A stretch of 64,000 nt of DNA, taken from contig NZ_CP195303.1 in the NCBI RefSeq assembly GCF_051245535.1, positions 1,860,001 to 1,924,000 of the forward strand, in the 5' to 3' direction. The notes beneath the pieces were generated by a model, which ran no database searches, was not told the origin of the DNA, and saw only the letters and a program-made list of their open reading frames with translations. A program made the position numbers and the translations under genes. This stretch comes from Micavibrio aeruginosavorus_D (GTDB lineage Bacteria; Pseudomonadota; Alphaproteobacteria; Micavibrionales; Micavibrionaceae). Shown one piece after another: positions 51,987 to 59,097 of the stretch (its first letter is position 1; each line of letters begins with the position of its first letter).

Positions 51987-52556
51987 TTATTCCGCTGACG
52001 GCGGGGGTTCTTCGACGGGAATATCCGTGTCTGCCGCAGGGGTTTCCGGCGCGACGGGGGCCGTCGGCGTTTCCGTTGCCGCCGCACCTTCAGGTGCAAC
52101 AGGTGTTTCCGCTGGGTCCGCAGCAGGCGCTTCTGCGTCCTGCGGGGGTTCTTCCCCGGTTTTGTGGGTCAGGCAATCCAATACCCACACATCATAAATC
52201 GGGTGGTCCATCGGCGACAAAGCGGGGGATGAGGCAAACATCCAGCCACTGAAAATCCATTGCGATTCTTCGGCCTTCGGTGTCAGTTCCCACACCTGCA
52301 GGAACGCAGCCGATTCCGGCGTTTCGATCGGCGGCGCTTTGCGGCAGGCTTGGATTTTAATGTAGAGCGTGCCGAATTTAACGGTCGATCCGACATTCGC
52401 CTCGAATGTCATGGTGCGCGCCGTGACTTTATCCAGCGACTGCAATTTAACGACGGGGAAATCCTCCATCGCCGCATGGGCCGGGGCGGAGAGCCCCAAG
52501 GCGCACAGTGCGAGAAGTGCAGAGAGTGTCTGGCGGGTGCGCTTACGGATGCGCAT
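51987..52556 (-). CDS. DUF2155 periplasmic protein
   Basis: A 189-residue exported protein with a signal peptide (about 1-28, ending APAHA) and the DUF2155 signature: LQSLDKVTARTMTFEANVGSTVKFG (in part) and FSGWMFASSPALSPMDHPIYDVWVLDC. A Pro/Ala/Glu-rich tail of about 55 residues follows. The family is typical of alphaproteobacteria and lies next to mlaD; it may serve lipid transport. It overlaps mlaD by 14 bases. Confidence 0.9.
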   Translation of the reverse strand: MRIRKRTRQTLSALLALCALGLSAPAHAAMEDFPVVKLQSLDKVTARTMTFEANVGSTVKFGTLYIKIQACRKAPPIETPESAAFLQVWELTPKAEESQWIFSGWMFASSPALSPMDHPIYDVWVLDCLTHKTGEEPPQDAEAPAADPAETPVAPEGAAATETPTAPVAPETPAADTDIPVEEPPPSAE

Positions 52557-53037
52557 CAGACGGTTCCGCGCCGTTGCCGCCTTGATCTTTCGGCGCGCCC
52601 TGCATGCTGAAAATAAACTTGCCCAGCAATTGCTCGAGGTTTTGCGGTGCCTGCGTATAAGAAATGCGGTCGCCGCTTTTCATCATATCTTCGGACGAGC
52701 CCGGCTCCAGCGACAGATAGCGACCACCCATCAGGCTTTCGCTGCTGATCAATGCGGCGCTGTCGTCCGGTACTTTCACCGACGGGTCCACGGCCATGCT
52801 GACCTTGGCCAGATAGGTTTCCGGGTCCAGTTCAACGGAAGATACGGTGCCAACCTTCACGCCGCTGATCTGCACATCGTCGCCGGCGCGCAGACCACCA
52901 ACGGAGGAGAAGTTCGCGCTGATTGTATAACCGCTGACATCGCCGACATTGGCGGCGCTGTAGCTGAACATCAAAAACACGGCGGCGACCAGCAAAACAA
53001 CCGCGCCCAGAACCGTTTCAATCAGACTGTGTTTCAT
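52543..53037 (-). CDS. mlaD: MlaD/MCE lipid-transport protein
   Basis: A 164-residue MCE-domain protein anchored by one N-terminal helix (about 8-27, VLGAVVLLVAAVFLMFSYSA). The MCE core is about 35-115 (FSSVGGLRAGDDVQISGVKVGTV, SLMGGRYLSLEPGS). It forms the hexameric ring of the Mla transporter whose ATPase and permease are at 26.7-28.4 kb. Length 164 is normal for alphaproteobacteria. Confidence 0.93.
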   Translation of the reverse strand: MKHSLIETVLGAVVLLVAAVFLMFSYSAANVGDVSGYTISANFSSVGGLRAGDDVQISGVKVGTVSSVELDPETYLAKVSMAVDPSVKVPDDSAALISSESLMGGRYLSLEPGSSEDMMKSGDRISYTQAPQNLEQLLGKFIFSMQGAPKDQGGNGAEPSDAHP

Positions 53038-53073
53038 TCTCTAAATTCACCCAAAAACGCGGTTTAAATGATC

Positions 53074-53481
53074 TTACTGCGGCGGCGTCCATGATTCATA
53101 ATCGCCCGTTGCCGCATCACGCTGGCCACCGGACAAGACGTGGCCCGGCGGACGATAGGCAAGATTGGTGCCCGTCATGTTCGGCATATGCGATTTTTGC
53201 CACGGGCGGCGGAATGATTCCGCATCCGATGCCGGAACCACATCCGTTTGATGATGCAGCCAGCCATGCCATTCCGGCGGAACGTTCGAGGCTTCGGGCA
53301 CACCCTTGTACATCACCCAACGGCGATCCAGTTTGTAACCCGGACGGGCCTTGGCGCTGTAATACCGGTTGCCATAGACATCGCGGCCCACGCTGCGCGC
53401 GCCGCTCAGCAATGTTACGAACCCAATATGCGCGGGTGACAGGCACCCCAGCATCTGACCGATTGCACGAAACAATCCCAT
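53074..53481 (-). CDS. NDUFA12-family NADH dehydrogenase accessory subunit
   Basis: A 135-residue protein of the NDUFA12/B17.2 family, an accessory subunit of complex I found in mitochondria and alphaproteobacteria. Signature: VGRDVYGNRYYSAK, RRWVMYKGVPEASNVPPEWHGWLHHQTD. The start at MGLFRAIGQM was chosen because the upstream in-frame sequence reads through a palindromic repeat. Its presence supports class Alphaproteobacteria. Confidence 0.93.
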   Translation of the reverse strand: MGLFRAIGQMLGCLSPAHIGFVTLLSGARSVGRDVYGNRYYSAKARPGYKLDRRWVMYKGVPEASNVPPEWHGWLHHQTDVVPASDAESFRRPWQKSHMPNMTGTNLAYRPPGHVLSGGQRDAATGDYESWTPPQ

Positions 53482-53617
53482 GGATATCCATCCCGTCTTT
53501 TGAAGGAAAAAAGGAGCGTTCCCGCCCCGCCTCAAAGCCCCCCATGGATGCCGCAAAAGCCCATGAAAATCAAGCCTTTTGTCGGGAAAGCCGTGGGGGA
53601 AAACCCCTTCTGTTCTT

Positions 53618-53701
53618 GTCATCCCGGGCCTGACCCGGGATCCAGAGCCACACACGTTAAACCATCCCGGTCTTCTGGATCCCCGCTTTCGCGGGGATGA
53701 C
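53618..53701. repeat. GTCAT-family palindromic repeat
   Basis: Starts GTCATCCCGGGCCTGACCCGGGATCC and ends CCCCGCTTTCGCGGGGATGAC, the mirror unit (flanks cited). It lies between NDUFA12 and the response-regulator fusion gene. Confidence 0.85.
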
Positions 53702-53727
53702 AAAGAGAGAGTGTGTAATATGAAAAT

Positions 53728-54630
53728 CTAATCCGCGATTTTCCCGGACAGGCCCTGCCACATCCGCACCATATCCTGCGCCTGATCGTGCTGGAGCTGT
53801 TCATACACAACGGACCGCTGGGCCAGCGGCTTGGCCACCTCGCCCTTGATCTTGTCTTCATCATCGCCGCCCAGCATGGCCGCGATTTCGGCGTGGGTCA
53901 GGGCGTAGCAGACTTTTTCAATCCCGGCCCGGATGACCAGCGCCTGCCCCAGCATCGTGGGTTCGGAACTGCAATACAGGGTGCACCCCCGCAATTCCGT
54001 GCGGCCCAGTTTTTCGGTGGCGCGGCGAATGGCCAGCACCTCGGCATGCGCGGTGGGGTCGCAGCGCGAGGTCACGCTGTTCACGCCCTCGCCGATAATA
54101 TGCCCATCGGCATCGGCCACGACGGCCCCGAACGGCCCGCCCAGACGCGACCGCGCATTTTGGTGCGCCAAGGCAATGGCCCGCGCCATCAATTGATCAG
54201 ATGAATAACCACGTTCCACACGGTGCGCGCCGATCGCATCGGGGTTTTTGCCATGGGCGCGCAGCACGCGACGCACCACCTCGACCAGACGGTTGGGTTC
54301 CACCGGTTTGCGCAAAACCTGTTTAATTTCATAACGGCTGATTTCCAGCAACAGGTCCGTGCTCGGCTCATCGGTGATCATAACGATGCCGAATTTATGA
54401 CCCTTCACCTGACAGTGACGCGCGAAATCGAAACCGGTTTTCGGCTGCATCGCTTGGTCAACAATCGCGATATCGATATTGCGCGTATCGGCAATGCGCG
54501 CCGCGGCCCCGCCATCGGCGGCGGTCACGACCTCGTACCCGTTCATATACAGAAGACCCGCGAGGTGGTCGCGGTCGTCTTCGTTTTGTTCGGCAATCAG
54601 GACCTGAAGATTGTTGGAAACCCGGCTCAT
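53728..54630 (-). CDS. Response-regulator receiver fused to a deaminase-fold domain lacking PCxxC
   Basis: A 300-residue fusion. Residues about 8-122 are a CheY-like receiver domain with acidic E17/D18/D19, phospho-acceptor Asp58 (IAIVDQ), Thr86 and Lys108 (LRKP). Residues about 145-260 are a tRNA-adenosine/guanine-deaminase fold with GGPFGAVV and the intact HAE (195-197), but the second zinc motif is CSSEPTMLGQA (220-230) instead of SCEPCPMCLGA, so both Cys ligands are missing. Phosphorylation might regulate binding instead of catalysis. AGG lies eight bases before MSRVSNN. No histidine kinase is adjacent. Confidence 0.82.
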   Translation of the reverse strand: MSRVSNNLQVLIAEQNEDDRDHLAGLLYMNGYEVVTAADGGAAARIADTRNIDIAIVDQAMQPKTGFDFARHCQVKGHKFGIVMITDEPSTDLLLEISRYEIKQVLRKPVEPNRLVEVVRRVLRAHGKNPDAIGAHRVERGYSSDQLMARAIALAHQNARSRLGGPFGAVVADADGHIIGEGVNSVTSRCDPTAHAEVLAIRRATEKLGRTELRGCTLYCSSEPTMLGQALVIRAGIEKVCYALTHAEIAAMLGGDDEDKIKGEVAKPLAQRSVVYEQLQHDQAQDMVRMWQGLSGKIAD

Positions 54631-54777
54631 TTTTAACACCTAAAAAATTACGTGAAAAAGTGTAGTCCTTTTTATTTATTTGAAAAGCCTTGTTGAAACA
54701 GAAAGTCTCGGGTACCCTTTTTATAACAATGACGCACCCAATCTATAAAAAACCGGGGCGAAAACAGGGAGAAGTAC

Positions 54778-55683
54778 ATGCTAGAAGACCGCAAAGGCGC
54801 GCAAAGCGCCTTCGATTCCGTTGCCGGAAACGATAATAAATCCAACGCCCCCGCACCGACCGCCGCGTCCACGCCGGATCAGGATGTAACGGCCAACGCC
54901 CCGGCCCCATCAAATTATTTTAACCAGATGGTCTCCGCCGCGCCGCATGAGCGCGTCCTGATTCTGGAAGGACCCATCACCCAGGAACTGGCCATCAATG
55001 TCCGCATTCATCTGATGAAGATGGAAGCCGCCAGCCCGGACGAGCCCATTACCATTCTGATCAATTCGCCCGGCGGGTTGGTCAGCGCAGGGATGGCGAT
55101 TTATGACACCATTCAATCGCTGGATTGTCCGGTTCACACCTATGTCACCGGCACGGCGGCTTCGATGGGGTCCATCCTGCTGGCCGCTGGGGCCCCCGGT
55201 GAACGCCGCGCCGCGCCCAATGCCCGGATTATGATTCACCAACCATCCGGCGGATCACAGGGCAATGCCACAGAAATGGGCATCAGCCAGAGCGAGATCG
55301 AGCACACCTATCGCCGCATGGCATGGGTGTATGCCGCGCACGCGTTCGATGCCGCAAAAAGCCCGGCTTTTGACCAGAAGGTGACCGACAAGATCGCCGA
55401 GCTGCAAAAAACGGCCCCGTCATCGGGCGGCGCATGGACACCGGACACATTGAAAATGACCGCGCTGGCGCATTTGTACCACGCCGTTATGAAACGCGAT
55501 TATTACCTGTACGCCGAAGAGGCCAAGGATATGGGTTTGATCGACCAGATCGAATATCCGGACCTGAACATCAAGTCGACCATGGACCCGAAACGGGCCA
55601 AGGCATTGCACCGTATTGCCGAAGCCGAACGTCTGGCCAACAAACATCACCGCGACAACCGCCCGGAGCCGGGCGCGTTCTAA
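54778..55683 (+). CDS. ClpP-family serine protease, enlarged
   Basis: A 301-residue ClpP-like protease, about 100 longer than usual. Catalytic triad: Ser129 in GTAASMGS, His154 in IMIHQPSGG, and Asp241 in KRDYYLYAEEAKDMGLID. An N-terminal extension of about 50 residues (Asn/Ala/Pro/Thr-rich) replaces the normal short axial loop, and an insertion of about 40 residues (about 186-230) enlarges the handle region. Divergence suggests a specialised protease. AGGGAGAAG precedes ATG. Possible partner of ClpA2 at 59098. Confidence 0.88.
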   Translation: MLEDRKGAQSAFDSVAGNDNKSNAPAPTAASTPDQDVTANAPAPSNYFNQMVSAAPHERVLILEGPITQELAINVRIHLMKMEAASPDEPITILINSPGGLVSAGMAIYDTIQSLDCPVHTYVTGTAASMGSILLAAGAPGERRAAPNARIMIHQPSGGSQGNATEMGISQSEIEHTYRRMAWVYAAHAFDAAKSPAFDQKVTDKIAELQKTAPSSGGAWTPDTLKMTALAHLYHAVMKRDYYLYAEEAKDMGLIDQIEYPDLNIKSTMDPKRAKALHRIAEAERLANKHHRDNRPEPGAF

Positions 55684-55709
55684 GACGTGGTTTGATTTTA
55701 ACCCCAACG

Positions 55710-55747
55710 AAAAAACGCCGCCCTGTCAAACCGGGCGGCGTTTTTTC
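55710..55747. terminator. Bidirectional rho-independent terminator
   Basis: AAAACGCCGCCC-loop-GGGCGGCGTTTT hairpin flanked by A6 and T6, after the ClpP-like gene and facing the gene ending at 55762. Confidence 0.9.
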
Positions 55748-55761
55748 TTGATGTTACACAA

Positions 55762-56211
55762 TCAAATACGGCTAAAAATACTGTGCAACATGCCGTACCA
55801 GATCGCCGCCATCCAGAAGAGCAGGAACAGACCCGCCTGCACAAAGATAGAATCAGCCATCGGAATCAGGAACGGCACCACCACCATGGCCAGACATAGG
55901 CCACGCGCACAATGTTTGAAATCCGCGCCAAAGAACCGGATTTGCGCCAGAAACGCGCCCCACAACTGGAACGCCAGCACCGTGCAGAACCCGTATAAAA
56001 TCAAGCCGGGGTCCGACACAGACGTTAAAAAACCACGCATAATCACCGGCGCAATACACACCAGAACGATGCAAACAAAGGCCAAAACCAGTGTGACCAG
56101 ATGTGATGTCACATCCACCGACACAGGAGGCTGCTGGCGTCCGGTGGTGCGACCAACGCCGGATAAGGGAATAACTTTTTCAGATGGTAGCGTTGGATGA
56201 ATCCCAGTCAT
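55762..56211 (-). CDS. Small membrane protein
   Basis: A 149-residue protein with a polar N-terminus (about 35 residues) and four hydrophobic helices. The last part (SIFVQAGLFLLFWMAAIWYGMLH) resembles the segment SSFMAGLTFIAFWIGAGWYGHL of the DUF2157 protein encoded at 56971, suggesting partial duplication. GGGGGGAT precedes the chosen ATG; a GTG start 13 codons upstream is possible. Confidence 0.6.
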   Translation of the reverse strand: MTGIHPTLPSEKVIPLSGVGRTTGRQQPPVSVDVTSHLVTLVLAFVCIVLVCIAPVIMRGFLTSVSDPGLILYGFCTVLAFQLWGAFLAQIRFFGADFKHCARGLCLAMVVVPFLIPMADSIFVQAGLFLLFWMAAIWYGMLHSIFSRI

Positions 56212-56380
56212 GGACGAATATCCCCCCACAGGAAAAACATGAAGGAACACGCAGAGCGCGTGTGATTATAATTTTTTTGAAATTGGAAAAGACGAAATGA
56301 AAAGCGAGACAGAAAAGGAAACGCGCAATACAAGGTGATTCTACCTCGAATTGCGCGTTCTGAATATAGCGATTAAAGAA

Positions 56381-56974
56381 TTATTCTGCGCCGGGCTCTT
56401 CTTGCAAACCATCCGTCCCGCGATTGGCGCGCAAATAATCACGCAACGGCATCCCATCCAGCGACAGGCCCCGGATGACCGGCGCGCCAAACGCCTTTGG
56501 CACCGCAATTTCCATCATAAAACGATCCGGCTCGGATATGACCAGACGGTCCAGATCGGCGGCAAATTCCTCCGGGATAAAGTATTTTTGCGTGCCCGTT
56601 GCAACCGCAACCGGAATACGGCTTTGACAGATTTTTGCGGCATCCGGCGCATCACATTGCACACGCGTCACGTTCATATAGGTTTGATCCCCATTCAGAC
56701 ACAGACAGCAATTATGATCACCGTTGGCACAGACGGGGCTGGCTTCACCCGTTTCCATCCAGTCATAGCGGAATTGGATATAGCGCCCGTGCAGTAAATC
56801 GCGCGGGTCATACCCAGCGATTTTGACGGTCCAGACCGGCCCCGCTGTTTGATCCGTCGCGGCCTTGGCCCACAACAGGCCGGGCACCAGCAACGGCAAC
56901 ACCAGCACCGCCAGCATGATCATTTTCCGCATCGGTTCAGACATTCTATCGCAACAAGCACAAAAACCGATCAT
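56381..56974 (-). CDS. GDYXXLXY-domain protein
   Basis: A 197-residue protein with a hydrophobic N-terminal helix (about 18-34) and the GDYXXLXY signature YDPRDLLHGRYIQFRYDW (about 55-72). The domain is periplasmic-facing, and usually encoded next to DUF2157, as here. CCLC (about 93-96) and other Cys may form disulfides. Its ATG overlaps the DUF2157 stop by four bases (ATGA), so it is coupled. Function unproven. Confidence 0.82.
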   Translation of the reverse strand: MIGFCACCDRMSEPMRKMIMLAVLVLPLLVPGLLWAKAATDQTAGPVWTVKIAGYDPRDLLHGRYIQFRYDWMETGEASPVCANGDHNCCLCLNGDQTYMNVTRVQCDAPDAAKICQSRIPVAVATGTQKYFIPEEFAADLDRLVISEPDRFMMEIAVPKAFGAPVIRGLSLDGMPLRDYLRANRGTDGLQEEPGAE

Positions 56975-58167
56975 GACTGACCCCCGTGAGTGTGTGACAA
57001 GGCGCGCACATAGCGATTGGCCCGGCGCAGGCCCCAGATCATGCCCAGCATCGCCAGACCGGCGATAATTAGGCCAAATCCAGTGGTCATCAACCCGGCA
57101 AAGGCTTCCAGGAAAATGATGTAAATACGGATGCCGATGAGCGTGACGGACAACGACACCAATCGCATCGCCCCCGTTAAATGCCCATACCACCCCGCCC
57201 CAATCCAGAAAGCGATGAAGGTTAAGCCCGCCATAAAGCTGGATTCCGGCGATGGGATCAGGAACGGCAATAACAAAGACACGACACACAATGCGCAATA
57301 GCCCAGCGTTGCGCGATAAAACGGTTTGTCATCGACGCGGGTATTATACAGGGCGTAATGCACGGCCATGCCCGCCAGCGCGATCAACGGCACACACACC
57401 GCAACCATATAGGCCGTGCCATATTCCATGCCCGAATCCCGTGCGATCGTGCCCAGTTCCTTGGCGCGATCGGCATACCACAGCATTGTGGCCAGCACAC
57501 CCGTCAGGGTCAGCAGGATAAATCCGGCCCGCATCACGACAAACGCCCAAACGGGGCGGAAGGCGCGGAATGTCCGCGTAAACCCATCGGCACACATGGC
57601 CAACGGCAACCACAGCGCCACACCCAGGCCGTAGAACAAAATCCAGATATCGGGCAGGTCGCCCAAATACTGCTCCATAATTACTGGGATGGAGCCCAGA
57701 AACGCCAGCACCCAGGGAATGGCGGTCAGCATGGTGCGACCATAGATCACCATGAACGGTGAAATCACGATCAACCACAGCGCCAGCAACCCGCCCGCGC
57801 CGCCATTGAGATGATAAATCTGCCCCACCAGCGCCATGAAGGTCAGCGTCAGGCCCGCCAGAACAAGCACCGCGCCCTCGCGCCATGGCTCCTTGCCCTG
57901 CACATGGAAACGCCACACGGCCGCCGCCGCACCGATATTCAGCGCGGCATGGACCAGCAATTTGGCCGCATCGGGAATATCGTTCCAATTGGCCCCAATC
58001 ACCATCAAAACACCAATCAGAATGGCGAACAGCGACAGCCCCATCAGGCCACCCGCGAACCGCCCCTTTTGCCGGTTGCGTTCAAAATCGGTCAGGGACA
58101 CGGCCTGATCGGCGGAGATCAACCCGGCCTGTTCCCAGGCTTTAATTTTGCGATGGACGCCAAACAT
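56971..58167 (-). CDS. DUF2157 multi-pass membrane protein
   Basis: A 398-residue protein with the DUF2157 opening HRKIKAWEQAGLISADQAVSLTDFE (3-27, cited by ends) and about ten to eleven membrane helices. Near the middle is GQIYHLNGGAGGLLALW. It is paired with the GDYXXLXY gene; the two domains are fused or adjacent in many bacteria. Role unknown. Confidence 0.88.
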   Translation of the reverse strand: MFGVHRKIKAWEQAGLISADQAVSLTDFERNRQKGRFAGGLMGLSLFAILIGVLMVIGANWNDIPDAAKLLVHAALNIGAAAAVWRFHVQGKEPWREGAVLVLAGLTLTFMALVGQIYHLNGGAGGLLALWLIVISPFMVIYGRTMLTAIPWVLAFLGSIPVIMEQYLGDLPDIWILFYGLGVALWLPLAMCADGFTRTFRAFRPVWAFVVMRAGFILLTLTGVLATMLWYADRAKELGTIARDSGMEYGTAYMVAVCVPLIALAGMAVHYALYNTRVDDKPFYRATLGYCALCVVSLLLPFLIPSPESSFMAGLTFIAFWIGAGWYGHLTGAMRLVSLSVTLIGIRIYIIFLEAFAGLMTTGFGLIIAGLAMLGMIWGLRRANRYVRALSHTHGGQS

Positions 58168-58304
58168 ATGACTTTCCCCTTTAAAATGGGCGGTAATTTT
58201 GGAATTTCAAAGAAAGAGATGGGGGCAACGCGAACGCGAAAAGCGCAATTATCGTACCTTTTTTTCTGCGCCATGGACATGGTGTTTTTGATGCTGGTAG
58301 AATC

Positions 58305-59045
58305 ATGCGTATGAAACCGCTTATGTCCAAAAGCCGCGAATCAGAGCGTGGCAGTGTTTTAATTTATATCTTTATCGCCATTGCCGTTCTGGCCGCGCTG
58401 AGCTTTGCCGTATCGCGGTCGGGCCGCGAAAGCGCGCAGACCATCAACAATGAGCGATCCGGCTTATGGGCCACGGAATTGTTTGATTATTCGAACATGC
58501 TGCGCCGCGCGGTCACCACCCTGACCATCACCGGGCTGACGGAAAACGATGTGTGTTTCCATGACAGTGGATGGGGTGACAACAGTTACCAATTCTCCAC
58601 CGCCTGCCCCACGGCCAATCTGGTGTTCAGCCAATTGGGCGGCGGGGCGACGTTCCAAAACCCGAATTACAATTTGCTGGATTCCAGTTTTTCGACGGAA
58701 ACCGCCTATAAAAAATGGCACATCACCGGCGCGAACAGCGTTGAGGGCGTCGGCACCGATTGTTCCCCCACGGGGCCGTGCAATGAATTGCTGGCCGTCC
58801 TGCCTTTTGTCCGACGCGAGGCCTGCATCGCCGTGAATGCCAAGCTGGGCATCACCGATGACCAGACCGAACCCCCGCAGGATGACGCCGGATTTGATTT
58901 AAGCACACCCTTCAAGGGATCATACCCCGATGGTGAATCCATCAACACCGCGACATTGGACGGCAAACGTATTGGATGTTTCAAAGGCAATGGTGGCGTG
59001 GTGGATGACGCCTATGTCTTCTACAGCGTTTTGATTGCACGATAG
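58305..59045 (+). CDS. Pseudopilin-like protein, paralogue 2
   Basis: A 246-residue protein with a hydrophilic leader, ESERGSVLIYIFIAIAVLAAL anchor (about 13-35, cited in part), and an exported Cys-containing domain. Its C-terminal third (PFVRREACIAVN, PPQD, FKGSYPDGESI, GCFKGNGG, FYSVLIAR) matches the gene at 29651. No canonical Glu5 or prepilin peptidase motif. It is monocistronic with a close terminator. Function unknown. Confidence 0.7.
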   Translation: MRMKPLMSKSRESERGSVLIYIFIAIAVLAALSFAVSRSGRESAQTINNERSGLWATELFDYSNMLRRAVTTLTITGLTENDVCFHDSGWGDNSYQFSTACPTANLVFSQLGGGATFQNPNYNLLDSSFSTETAYKKWHITGANSVEGVGTDCSPTGPCNELLAVLPFVRREACIAVNAKLGITDDQTEPPQDDAGFDLSTPFKGSYPDGESINTATLDGKRIGCFKGNGGVVDDAYVFYSVLIAR

Positions 59046-59049
59046 ACCA

Positions 59050-59079
59050 TAAAAACCCCGCTGTTTTTAGCGGGGTTTT
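59050..59079. terminator. Bidirectional rho-independent terminator
   Basis: AAAAACCCCGCT-gttttt-AGCGGGGTTTTT hairpin between pseudopilin paralogue 2 and the convergent clpA2 end. Confidence 0.9.
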
Positions 59080-59097
59080 TCTTGTTCATTCGACGCC

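Noticed and set aside
53482..53703. N-terminal extension of the NDUFA12 protein
   Set aside because: It translates a family-A repeat; the family starts at MGLFRAIG.
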